NCBI GenBank assembly: GCA_035540955.1
Contig: DATLFP010000062.1
Span: forward strand, 1 to 27,686
Source: DATLFP01 sp035540955
GTDB taxonomy: Bacteria; Actinomycetota; Acidimicrobiia; Acidimicrobiales; CADCSY01
Length of the DNA: 27,686 bases
Reading direction: 5' to 3'
Part shown: piece by piece, positions 14,837-27,200 of the stretch
How positions within the stretch are numbered: position 1 is the stretch's first letter
Layout: each line of letters opens with the position of its first letter
Made by a program: the position numbers and the translations under genes
The notes under the pieces: model-generated
Seen by the model: the letters and a program-made list of their open reading frames with translations, nothing else
Database searches by the model: none
What the model was told of the DNA's origin: nothing

Positions 14837-15220
14837 TCAGCCCTCGATCGCGAGCGTGCCGGCGAGGTCGGGGTGGATGGAGCAGTGGAACCCGTACTCG
14901 CCGGCCGGGAGGGTGGCCACGGTGAACACCCCGACCGGCTCGACCGGGCCCGAGTCGAACAGCCCGGTGTCGGACGTGAAGGTGTGCACGGTGTCGTCCT
15001 CGTTCACGAGCGCGACGGCTTCGCCCACGCCCCCCCGGACCGTGCGCGGGTAGCGGAACGGCTCGGGTTCAGCGCCGCTGTCGACCTCGCCGGTGTCCTG
15101 ACGGCCCGCCAGCGGGCCCCGGTCGCCGCCGTCGTCGTCGTCGAGGACCAGCACGACGACGACGAGGGCGACGACGGCCACCAGCGCGGCGATCGCCGCG
15201 GTGCGGTGACGGGGGTTCAT
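14837..15220 (-). CDS. Membrane-anchored cupredoxin (plastocyanin-like) with Leu at the axial ligand position
   Basis: 127 aa from ATG 15220. Residues 8-26 are a single hydrophobic helix (an uncleaved anchor or signal), followed by an acidic Asp/Glu-rich linker. The cupredoxin-like domain spans about 55-127: VGEAVALVNEDDTVHTFTSD (His79) and GEYGFHCSIHPDLAGTLAIE (Cys113, His116). These are three of the four type 1 copper ligands. The fourth, usually Met in HPxMxG, is Leu119 here. Type 1 proteins carry electrons outside the membrane, and a Leu axial residue is known from high-potential sites such as some fungal laccases. The ATG overlaps the TGA of the giant gene by one base (TGATG), so translation is probably coupled. 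Role with the giant protein unknown. Confidence 0.85.
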   Translation of the reverse strand: MNPRHRTAAIAALVAVVALVVVVLVLDDDDGGDRGPLAGRQDTGEVDSGAEPEPFRYPRTVRGGVGEAVALVNEDDTVHTFTSDTGLFDSGPVEPVGVFTVATLPAGEYGFHCSIHPDLAGTLAIEG

Positions 15221-18200
15221 CAGGTTGCAGTGGGATCGGCGAAGTTGATGCCGTCGCACACGAAGTGGCCCGGCGTGTCGGGATGCGGCGGGTTCTGGTT
15301 GTGCTTGACGTCCGGCGTGTAGACGATCGCCGCCTCCCGGAAGCCCGAGCTGCCGGGCGTCGTCACGTCGACGGCGCCCATGCCCGTCGCCAGGTCCTCC
15401 ATGTGCTTCAGGCCGTCGGGCGGCAGGTCCCGCAGCGACACCCAGGCCCCGTAGGTCGACGGGCACAGGTAGTACACGTTGTACGCGCCCACCCAGTCCA
15501 TCAACCGGTCGCCGTGCACCGGGCCGTTGTCACCCAGGTCGGCCTGGAAGGCGTCCTGGTCCCACCCGCCGTAGTGGTGGTCGATGCTGGCGAAGCCCCG
15601 GAAGAACCCGAGCTCGTCGACCGGCGGAGCGAAGAAGAACCAGTCCGCCGGATCGTCGGGGAAGTTGGCGATGTTGGCCCGGGGCTGGACGTCGATGAAG
15701 TCGTCACCCCAGCCGCCCATCGTCGTGTCGTGGCCGCGGCCGCCCCAGATGGCGTCCTGGCGGGTGCCGAGGTCGATCTCACCGCCGTCGCCGCCGAAGA
15801 TGAAGTCATCCCCGTCGTCGCCGTTGATGAGGTCGCCGCCGGCGCCGCCGTGGATGGCGTCGTGGTGGTCGCCACCGAGGATCACGTCGTGCCCGCCCTC
15901 GAGGTACTGGTCGAGGGTGACCAGCCGCGACAGGGTGTTGTCGATGAACACCCAGTCCCGGCTGAACGGCGTGTTCGGGACGAGCAGCTTCTGGCGGCCC
16001 TCGGTCTCGGGGCGGTTCACGATCACGCCCTGATCGCCGAGGATCGCGTCCTCGCCGCTGTTGCCGCACACGACGTCGCCGAACACGGTCACGTCGACGG
16101 CGGGACCGAACAGCGTGCTCTCGTCCGGCGTGTCGCACAGCACGACCAGCTCGTCCCGGGTCCGGGTGAACGGCGCCGCCGCGTCGGCGGAGTCGTCGAA
16201 CTGGCCGATCATGTCGTCGTCGCCGGCGCCGCCGCTCATGAGGTCGCTGCCCGCGGTCTCGGCGCTGCCGCCGTTCTCCGGTGACAGGTCCATCATCGTG
16301 AGCACCCGCTCGACGCGTCCCCGATCGGGGCCGACCGCCACCGGGGCGGTGTTCTTGTTCGCCGGCTTCTGGGCGACGTGGATGCTGCGGTGGGTGCTGT
16401 CCGGATAGCCCTTGTAGGTGAGCGTCACCCAGGCGTCGTCGACCACGGGCCGGTCGATGATGGCGTTGTCGCCGGTCATCACGTCATGGCCGTCGTTGCC
16501 GAACATGAGGTCACCCATGTCGAGCCGACCGGGCGTGCCCTCGACCGGGTCGTCGTTGACCCGCCCGGTGCCGCCGTGCATGTCGTCCTGGCCGGGGCCG
16601 CCGTACATCTCGTCCGAGGCGTGGTTGCCCTGCATCCGGTCGTCGCCGGCGCCGCCGTACATGAGGTCGTCGCCGCCCTGGCCCCACATCTCGTCGTCGT
16701 TGTCGTTGCCCCACATCCGGTCGTCGCCGTGGACGTGGGCCGCCACCGCCGGCAGGTCGATCGCCTCGAGGTCCGGGAACCACACCAAGCGGAGCGTGGC
16801 GTCGTTCTCGGGCCGGACGATCCAGATGCCGTCGTCGTCGACGGGACGGAGGACCACGGCGTTGTCGCCCAGCATGACGTCGGAGCTCGAGCCGTCGGTG
16901 GTGCCGTCGGACTCGTCGTGCTCGCCGGTCATGTAGTCGTCGCCGTCGTGGCGGTTGCGCACGCCGAAGTCGAGCGCGGCGTCCACCTCGTCGGGCAGAT
17001 CGAGGTCGGGATCCGACGGAACGGCGTCGAGCGCCGCGTACTCCGCCGGCGTGAACGAGTCCTGGCCCAGCACCTTGCCGGTGCCGCCGATGAGGTCGTC
17101 CTCGCCGGTGTTGCCGTGGATCTGGTCTCCGCCCTCGTTGCCCTCGATGTGGTCGTCGCCGAAGCCGCCGGACAGGACGTCGCCGATGACGTCGTCGGCG
17201 AGGTCGCCGTTGCCCTGGCCGTACATCACGTCGTGGTCGGCGTCGCCGAACATGGTGTCGGGCCCGCTCACGTCGGCCTCGTCGCGCGACCCGCCGAACG
17301 GCGAGGCGTGGTCGAAGAGGTCGGGCATGCGCAGGACGTGCCGGAACACCCCGCCGTTCGGGTCCGGCACCCACTCGCCGTCGACGAGGACCCGCTCGAT
17401 GATGGCGTTGTCGCCCGCCATCCAGTCGAAGCCGTCGCCGCCCCGCATCTCGGTCTCGCCGGTGTCGAGCCGCCCGGGCGTGCCCTGCACCGGATCGAGG
17501 TTGATGCGGCCGGTGCCGCCGACCATGTCGTCGTTGCCGGCCTGGCCGAGCATGAGGTCGGCGCCCTCGTTGCCCTGCATGTGGTCGTCGCCGCCGCCGC
17601 CCTGCATGTCGTCGGGTCCGCCCTGCCCGTACATGAGGTCGTCGTCGGCCTCGCCCCGCATGAGGTCGCCGTCGGAGGTGCCGGGCCCGGCCGGGTCGTC
17701 GACCATGCCCACGTCGTAGAGGTACAGCGCCCGGCGGACCGAGGCGTTGAACGTGTTGTAGGTCCACGCGTCGCCGGGCTCGCCCCGCAGCACGGTGGCG
17801 TTGTCGCCCATGAGCACGTCGAAGTCGTCCTCGGCGATGCCGTCGGCCCCGTCGCCGCCGTACAGCTCGTCGGCGTCGTCGAGACGGCCGTCGACCGCGG
17901 TCGACGGATCGTCGTTCACGGTGCGGCCGACGCCGCCGATCAGGTCGTCCTGCCCGGCCTCGCCGTACAGCACGTCCTCGCCGGCACCACCCTCGAGGTG
18001 GTCGTCGTGCAGGCCACCGTGGAGGACGTCGTCGCCGCCCTGGCCGTAGAGCTCGTCCCAGCCCGACTCGCCGTGCAGCTCGTCGCCGTCCGCCGGTGCC
18101 CCGACGGGGCTGGTGGGCGTGGACGTGGTGGTGGCCACGTCGTGCTGGACGATCCGCCGCCGCAGCACACCGGTGGTCGGCGTCCTCGTGCCGAGCGGAT

Positions 18201-21200
18201 CGGCGTCGAGGTCGTCGAACTGGTACGCCGTCGGCGAGGCGAGGACGCGCTCCACCGTGGCGTTGTCGCCCATGAGCACGTCGTGGTCGCCGTCGAGGGC
18301 GGTGGTGCCGTCGCCGCCGTGCAGCACGTCCATGCCGTCGTCGGGATGGCCGCCGCCGTCGCCGGGCATGACCGGGTCGGGATCGGGGCTCTCGTCGACG
18401 TGGGCGGAGGTGCCGCCGATGATGTCGTCCTGGCCGGCGTCGCCGTAGATGGTGTCGCCGCCGTCGTTGCCCTCGAGGTGGTCGCTGCCGTCGAGGCCGA
18501 CACCGGGATCACCGGCCACGTGACCGTTGATGATGTCGTCGCCGCCGCCGCCGTACACCTCGTCGGTCGACATGCCGCCCTCGATGACGTCGGCCCCGAA
18601 GAACGCGGCGTTCTTGGTGTCGAGGTCGTAGAGCGTGACGGCGCGCTTCTTCGCTCCGCCCGGCCACGTGCCGCCGGGTCGGGTGATCTCGCCGTTGTCG
18701 CCGATGATCACGTCGGCATCGCCCTGGCCGTAGAGGAAGTCGCCGGCGTCGGGCTGCTTGCCGTTGCCGTCGTTCCCGGCCGGCTGGGTGGTGCCGCCGA
18801 TGATGTCGTCCTGATCGGCCTCGCCGAACATCGTGTCGGTGTCGGCGCCACCTTCCATGTGGTCGTCGCCGGCGCCGCCGAACATCAGGTCGTTGCCGTT
18901 CTCGCCGTACATCACGTCGTCGGCGAGCTGGCCGTACATGAGGTCGCCCTCACCGATGGTCGACTCGTCGAGCAGCGTGGCCACCCCGGCACCGTCGAAG
19001 GTGGCGTTGTCGCCCGCCATCACGTCGACGCCGCTGCCACCGAACATCCGGTCCTGGAACCCGCCGCTCGTCCCGCTGTCGGGGTTGCCCGCGGTCTGCG
19101 AGCCGCCCGCCATCAGGTCGTTGCCGGCATCGCCGTAGAGCCGGTCGGCGCCGTCGTTGCCGAAGATGCGGTCGTCGCCGGTGCCGCCCCGGATCTCGTC
19201 GTTGCCGTCGTTACCCGACGGCGTGGTGTCGGTGTCGCCGTGGATCTCGTCGTCGCCACCGTCGCCGTTGATGACGTCGGCGCCTTCCTGGCCGTAGATC
19301 CGGTCGCTGCCGGGCCCGCCCAGGATGTTGTCGTTGCCACCGCTGGCGGCGTTGGTGAACACCGGCGCCCCGCCGACCAGCTTGCCGTGGTCGCCGAAGA
19401 TGGTGTCGGTGCCGCCTTCGCCCCGCAGGGTGTCGCCGCTGCCGCCGCCGGAGATGACGTCGTTGCCGTGCGGGAACTGGGGATGGCTCGGGCCGCCGTC
19501 GCCCCACACCGTGTCGCTGCCGCCGCCGGCGTGGATGGTGTCGTGACCGTGGTCGCCCCAGATCTGGTCGCCGCCGTCGCCGGCACCCGACGTCTCGGCG
19601 GTGTCGCCGAAGATGGTGTCGTCGCCGATCTGGCCCCGGATGGTGTCGGCGCCGGTCCCGCCCTTGATGAGGTCGGCCCCACCGATGTTGGGGTCGAGGA
19701 GCGTGAACGCCCGCGGGTTGGTGCTCGAGTTGAACACGGCGTTGTCGCCGATGATCACGTCGCAGCCGGGGCCCCCGTCGAGCAGTGCGTCGCCGACGTC
19801 GGGCTCGCCGGCGATGGTGTTGCCGCCGACGACGATGTCGTCGCCGCCCATGGCCTCGATGGTGTCGCTGCCGGGTCCGCCGACGATCACGTCGTCGACG
19901 TCGCCACCGCAGCCGTCGTTCGGCTCGTCGCCACCCTTGATGGTGTCGCTTCCGGGGCCGCCGGTGATCCGGTCGGCGGCGCCGCCGCCGTACAGCTCGT
20001 CGTCACCCTCGCCGCCGTCGATGGTGTCGCGGCCGTGGCCGGCACCGGAGTGGTCGCCCTCGGTGTCGCCCCAGATGATGTCCTTCTTGTCGGCGAAGAC
20101 GACGACGGGTCCGGCGGCGGGATCGGTCTTCACCGTGCGTCCGCCGTCGATGGTGTCGTCGCCGAGCCCGCCGATGACCTTGTCGGCTCCGGGTCCGGCG
20201 TCGACGGTGTCGTTGCCGGGTCCGGCGTCGATGGTGTCGTCGCCGTAGGAGCCGGTGATCGAGTCGTGCCCGTCACCGCCGTTGATCGTGTACTTCACCG
20301 CGCCGCGGGCGATGAGCACGTCGTCGTGGTTGCCGCCGTTGATGATGCCGCCGTTCACGCCGCCGGTCACGACGTCGTTGCCGTCGCCCATCGACACCTC
20401 GACCCGGATGTTGAAGGGCAGGAGGACGATGTCACCCACGATCGGGCAGCCGTCGTTGATGAAGCCGTCGTTGTCGTCGTCGTCGGCGTTCAGGCACGAC
20501 GCCGGCGTACCGCCGTTCGACGGCGCGTTCTCGGGCACCGGCGGGTCACCGGGGTTGGCGCCCATCGCCGGGCACCCGTCGTTGACCACGCCGTCGCCGT
20601 CGTCGTCGACGGCGTTCTCGCACTGCTCGCCGTCCTCGCCACCCAGCTGGCCATCCACGAACGCGACCGCGTCGTCGCCGTTGCCGGCGTCGGTCACCAC
20701 GACCTTGGTCCAGCCGCCGGGGTAGCTCTGGGTGAAGCCGAGGGCCCGGACCTTCACGCCGTCGGGCGTGCGGGTGACGACCCACTTCTCGTTGATCTCG
20801 TCGTAGCCGATGGAGTTGTCGGGCCCGGTGTCGTCCTTGTCGCGGAACCGGGCGTCGGTGCCCATGTTCAGGAACAGCGTGCTGCCGCTCGAGCGCGCCA
20901 GCTCGGGTTCGTCGAGCGGTTCACACTTGATCTTGAACTCGTAGAGGATGATGTCGGCCAGCACCTTGGTCCAACGTTGTGACCAGAAGAACAGGTCGAC
21001 CTCGGCGAACACGCTGAACTCGAGGCCGAGCTTGCCGTTCAGGTTGAACAGGCACAGCACGCTGCCGGTGGTGCGGATGATGTTGGCCGCCTCCCCGAAC
21101 TCGACGATGCCGTCGCTGTTCGGGTCCTCGAGGTCGAGGCCGATCTGCAGGTAGAGCGAGCCCTGGGCGCCGGCCGAGAAGATCAGCACGCTCACCTGGG

Positions 21201-24200
21201 CGTTCACGAAGATCTCGCCCCGGAACTCGAGCTCGTTGAGGTCGGAGCCGCCCTCGAGCGGGTGCCGGTCGATCAGGAACAGGCCCTGGAGCAGGCCGCT
21301 CAGGTCGCCGTCGGGGTCGAACAGCGCCCGCTGGAAGCCCTTGGTGTTGTAGCCGATGCCGAACCGGCCGGTGAGGCCGATGCAGCCACCGAACTCGATG
21401 AACACCGGCGGGAGCGACCAGATCGGCCCGAACTTCTGCGAGTAGCAGAACTTCAGCACGAGCGGCGGCGGCTGCCACTGCACGAGCGTGACGTGCTTGC
21501 CGAACAGCAGGCCGGCGAGCCGCTCCGGGTGCTCCAGGAACGGGAAGCTCACGCCGACGGAGTCGAGGTTGCCGATCGTGAGCTGGCCGCCGGACGACTC
21601 GTTCGACGACGCCGAGCCCTGGCCGCCGACCTTGCCGTTCACCGCGGCGCGGAGGTCGCCGACCATCTTCGACGCCACGTTGCCGGAGTAGGCGTCGAGC
21701 GCCTTCGACTCGGGCAGCTTGCCCTTCCGCAGCGTGGACGCCTCGAGGTCGAGGGCGCCACCCGTCACCGCGGTGAGGGGGATGAGCAGCGACGGGTTGC
21801 CCACGTCGTTGAACGTCTTGATGGAGTTCACGAAGTCGATGAGGTCGATGACCATGTCGAGCAGCGTGAGGTCGATGTCGTACGCCGCCGCCAGCGCCAC
21901 GCCGAGCGTGCGCATGGTCACGGGCTCGCCGGCGAAGTCCGACAGCACCGGGATGGGCTCGTTGAGCACGTCGATGATCGGCTCGAACGGCTTGGTGAAC
22001 TTCTGGATGTCACCGAAGACCGGCGCCAGGAACTCGCTGACGAACGAGCCGGCGTCGAGGTAGAGGCCGTCCATCCACATCGACAGGTCGCTGCCGGCCC
22101 CCGGCTCGAGGGCGACCGGCTTGTTCGCGTCCACGATGTTCCACGCCCAGATGAGGTGCACACCGGAGCGCAGGCGCGGCAGTCCCTCGCCGTTGCTCAC
22201 TCCGACCTCGAGACCGAGGTGCAGCTCGGCGCGGCCGCCGAAGGAGAAGTCGATGAGGTCCGAGAAGCTCGGTCCGGCGGCGATCTCCGACAGGGCGACG
22301 CGATGGTCGGCGGTCGGGCCCGGGTCCTTCAGGTCGACCGACGCCCCGATGTTGAAGAACGACCGTCCGGCGGGGACGCCGGGCGGCGGTGAGGACGCCG
22401 GCGAGCCGGGATCGGTGGTGGCGGCGCCGTCGGTGGCCTTGGCCTCGAGGAACGCCAGCGTCCCGGTCAGGCTGGCGGCGGGACCGTTCGGGTCGCTCAC
22501 CAGCACGGTGGCGTCGACGTTCAGCTCCGGCCCCACGCCGTCGCCGTCGACGCCGTAGAGGGCCAGCTCGTCGGCCACGAAGTAGAAGCCCACGTCCTTG
22601 CTGACGCCGATGCCGACGTCGAGGTCCCAGCCGGCGTTGGCCTGCAGCTCGGCGTTCTCCACCTGGAGGCCGAGGCCGAGGCCGGGGATGCCGGGATCGA
22701 ACTCGATCCCGTCGCTGACGGGGCCGGTGGACGCTCCGGCGGCTTGGCCGATGCGGAACACGAAGGCGATGTCGGTCACGTCGGCAGCGCGGTCGAAGCG
22801 GGGCGGGCAGCCGTCGTTGACGTGCCCGTCGCCGTCCTCGTCGTCGACGTTGCCGGCGTCGCAGGCGCCGTCGATCTGGTCTTCGCCGTCGTTCGGGCCG
22901 GCGGTGGTCTCGGGCCACTCGCACCCGTCGTCGATGCCGTCGGGATTGCCGTCCTCTTCCTCGAGGTCGTCGACGCCGTCACAGTTCGACTCGGCGACGT
23001 CGCCCACCTGGGGCACGGGCGGGCAGCCGTCGTTCTCGACACCGTCGCCGTCGTCGTCGGCGAAGCCGTCGCAGTCGGGGCCCGACTCGGCGTTCGCCTG
23101 CGCCGGGCAGCCGTCGTTGGCGAACCCGTCGTCGTCGTCGTCGAGCACCGTCCCCTCGTCGCAGTTGTTGCCGCGGATGCCGTCGGCGTCGTTGGCGTCG
23201 AGGGCGGGGTTGGGGTCGTCGAGCTCGCCACCGAAGTCGCACGGCCGGTCGTCGCCGCAGCGGACGAGGACCTGCAGGGCCGACGTGTCGGTGGCCGGCA
23301 CCCGGCCCGGCACGTTCGGGTCGAGCAGGATGCCGGCGTCGAGCAGCGACTGGCCGAGCGTGCTGGCCACCGCGCCCTGCACGACGTCGGCAACGGCCGA
23401 CGCGCTGGCGGTGGCGTCGACGGCGGCGAGCGGATCGCCGCCCTCCATGGCCGCGGTGACGGCGCCGGCGAGGTCGCCGAGCCCGTTGGCGAGGGCCACG
23501 ACCTGGTCGAGGGCGGTGCCGATGACGGGCAGGTTGATGCCGAGCAGCTGGTCGTTGATGAGCGCGAGCAGCTTGTCGATCAGCGGCCCGATGCCCGACT
23601 TCAGCAGCAGCAGGTCGAGGACCTGGGCGGCGATGATGCTGTCGAGGTCGCCCGCCCCGTCGAACCGCGTGCTGATCGTCCCCGGGCTCCCGAGGTCCTT
23701 GATGGCCAGCAGCACGTGGTGGTTGGTGGTGCCCGCCAGACCCACCGGTGCGTCGTTGAAGTAGAGCGGCAGGATGGCGCAGGCGTGCTTCTGGGTGCCG
23801 GCCGTGGCCGACGGCGCCGAGGTGATGTGGAGGTCGAGGCACTCGGGCTGGTCGACGCCGCCGACGACCTTGTTGCCGGGCAGGCCGCCGCCGAACGCGA
23901 CATCGCCGAGCGCGACCTTGGCCGAGTCGGCATGGGTCTCCACGACGTGGAGCTGGGCGCCGATGAAGGCGCGCGCCGAGTCGGTGCGGGCCGGGCAGCC
24001 GTCGTTGACGCGGCCGTCGCCGTCGTCGTCGGTGGTGTCGCCGTAGGAGCACTGGCCGGTCGCGAGGCTCTCGCCGGGTCCATCCACGGGCGCGCAGCCG
24101 TCGTTGATGAACCCGTCGTTGTCGTCGTCGAGGTTGTTGGCGCAGTCGGTCTCCGCCCCCGGCGACGTCTTGCCGACCTGGACCGTGAGCGGTCCGACGC

Positions 24201-27200
24201 CGGCATCGAAGGTGGTGCCGTCGGCGAGGGCGGCGTCCATCTGGAGCTGCAGGGCGGTGGAGCCGAGGACGTAGGGCTCGGCAGCGGCGAGGTCGACGCC
24301 GAAGCCGAGGACGCCCTCGCCCGACACGGTGAGGTCGAGGGTGCCGCCCGCCGCCAGCGAGACGAGGTCGGGCAGGCCGCTCGGGAGGCTGGCGGTGAAC
24401 GGGAACGATCGCGCCACCGAGAACGGGGCGATGGCGACGGTGAAGGAGATGTCCTCGTCGTCCTCGTCGTAGACGGTCTGGACGGTGACCGCGCCGGGGG
24501 CGAGCGTGGTGTCCAAGCCCGACGCGAGCGCGCGCCGGAGCAGCTCGGCCAGCATCGTGTCGAAGGTCTGGAGGGTCGGCGCCACCGCCGGGCAGCCGTC
24601 GTTGACCACCGACTCGGGCGTGCCGTTGTTCGACTCGAGGGTGACGTCGTCGTTGGCGGTGCCGGCGCACTGGGCGCCGCCCTCGGCGAAGCCGCCCACC
24701 TGCGGGCAGCCGTCGTTGAAGAAGCCGTCGCCGTCGTCGTCGAGGGTGTTCGTGCAGGCGTCGGGGCCGAGGAACGCCTCGGCGCCGAGCGCGGCGAGAT
24801 CGGCGAGCTCGACCAGAGCCGACGCGAGGTCGAACACGTCGGCGTAGCTGCGGTTGATGAACGGGAGCTTCTGGCTGAACGCGGCCGGGAGCGAGCTGGC
24901 GTCGAACTGAGCGGCGATGGCGCGCACGGCGTCGAGCAGCGCGTCGAACAGGGCGAGGCTCTCGGTCTCGGGCTCCTCGACGGCGTCGGGGAAGCCGTCG
25001 CCGCAGCCGTCGTCGATCACGCCGTCGCCGTCGTCGTCCTTGCCGTTGCCGCAGGCGCTGAAGCTGAAGAGCTTCGACAGGTGCACGGCGCTGGCGTCGA
25101 CCGAGAGGGAGTCGACGAGTGCGCTGCCGTTGAAGGGTCCGGGCGCGCTCGAGTCCTCGAGCAGCCCGGTCGAGGAGCCGGTGATGGCGAGGGCCGCACC
25201 GGGGATGGTGACGCCCTCGAGGGTGGCGCCCACCGGGAGCGACGCCCACAGGCCGGCCTGGTGGTCGACGGTGCGGCTCCACCCCGGCTGGTAGGCGGGG
25301 TTCTCCGCCGGGTTCGGGTTGCCGAGCGCGGCGTAGACCTCTTCGACGGTCAGCCAGCCGTCGTCGGTGTCGACGAGGTCGACGTCGAAGGACGCCCGGC
25401 ACTCGGCGTCGGCGAGGTCGCCGGGGTCGGTGCAGTCCTCGGCGCCGTCGGCGGGCCCGAACACGAGCGAGCCGCCGCTGATGCCGACCTCGAGGAAGCC
25501 GACCCGGGCCTTGGCCGCGATGTTGGTGGCCAGCAGGCCGGCCGAGGCGGCCACCTCGGGCCGGCTCTCGACGCCGTCGCCGACGAAGATGCTCACCCGC
25601 TGCTCGAACGTGCGCGAGCCTTCGCAGTCGTCGTCGAACGCGTCGGCGAGACCGTCCTCGCCGTTGTCCTCGCCGTCGCTGCAGCTGCCCGGCTCGCCGC
25701 CGTCCTCGACCGGCTCCGGGGAGAGGTCGAGGGCGAACCGCAGCGGGATCTCGTAGGAGGCGAGCAGCGTGGCGGTGCCGCCGGCGGTCAGCACGACACC
25801 GCTGAGGATGTCGAGGTTGCCGAACCGCAGGGCGACGCTGGTGGTCGCCTCGTCCTGGATCGTCAGCTCGTACACGAGCTGCGGGGCGGCGGGGTCGGTG
25901 GCGTCGAGGGAGAGCGTGATGTCGTCGCCGGTGACGCTCTTGAGGGCGGTGCCGAGCCCGCTCTCGAGCTTGTCGCGCAGCTGCTGCGCGTTGGCGAAGC
26001 TGGGCTGGCCCGAGGCGAGGGTCGCCGGGTCGGGCGGCAGGATCAGGCCGTTGGTGGTGTTGGTGACGGCGCTGCCGAGGGCGGCGCCGAGGGCCAGCAC
26101 GTCGCTGAAGCCGCCGGTGGCGCCGGTCTCGGGGGCACCGGAAGCGGGCACGCCGGAGCCGAGGCACCCGTCGTCGGCGATGCCGTCGCCGTCGTCGTCC
26201 TGGCCGTTGTTGCACGTGCCGCCGTCGATGTAGGGCAGGTCGAGGTCGAAGAAGCCGGTCGACTGGATCCCGCCGAGCATGCCGACGAGGCGGTCGACGG
26301 CGCCCAGCGCGTCGGTCGGCGTGAAGCTGCGGAGGTTCTCGAGCAGCTCGAGGTCGACGCCGGCCCCGGGGGTGAAGGTCGGGGTGGCGGTGGCAAGGTC
26401 GGCAAGGGTCGCCGCCTCGTAGTCGATCACCAGGTCGACGTCGGTGTCGGTGCCGATGAGGTCGGTGCCGATCTCGAAGTGGGCGTCGACGGCGTTGCCC
26501 GACGGCGGGGCCAGCGTGGCCACCGAGACCAGCTCGCTCAGGTCGGTGTGCACGACCTCGTCGACCGCGATCTTGAAGTCGGACGACCCGCCGTTGAGCG
26601 AGTCGGGATCGATGAGCGAGAGCGTGTAGAGCAGCTGGAGGGCAACCGCGCCGGCGACGTCGACGCCGGCGAAGCCGAGGCTCAGCGCATCGGTGAGATC
26701 GGAGAGGTCGTGGTCGGCGCCGTCGCCGACGGCGAGGGAGAACGACGGCGGTGCGACGTCGGGGCCGACGAGGGCCGCGGCCGGGTTCGTCTGGATCCAG
26801 AGCGACTCGGCGACGGTCTCGGCGGCCGCGTCGGCGCCGGCGTCGTAGCCGAGGTCGAGGTCGAAGTGGAAGTGCAGGGGGGTCGAGGTCAGGGCGACGG
26901 GGACGGCGAACACGCCGTCGCCGCCCACGGCGACGAGGTCGATGAGGTAGGTCGGGAGGTGCACGGGCGCGTCGAAGGACCCGTTGACGCTGATCACGAC
27001 GGCGAAGTCGATGTCGCCGGTGTCCTCGTCGACGACGAAGTCGATCCCGTCGCCGTTGCTGTCGTCGTCGACGTCGGGCTCGGCGATCGTCACGTCGAGC
27101 CCGGCGATCGTCTCGCTGACCTGCAGCGCGTCGAAGATGGCGTCGAAGTTGGTGAGCTTGCCGGTGCCGTCGCCGTTCAGGAAGCGCGCCGCCAGGTCGT

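Noticed and set aside
16500..20300. Regularly recurring short DNA motifs that at first look like a repeat or CRISPR-like array
   Set aside because: The period follows codons of RTX turns in one open frame, the repeats are imperfect and the spacers code for conserved protein; no constant direct repeat with unique spacers exists.
16378..20982. A 1534-codon plus-strand open frame opposite the RTX half
   Set aside because: Translation is Val/Ala/His/Asp-rich low complexity (VVVAHHVVA-like), a mirror of the Asp/Gly codons of the RTX repeats.
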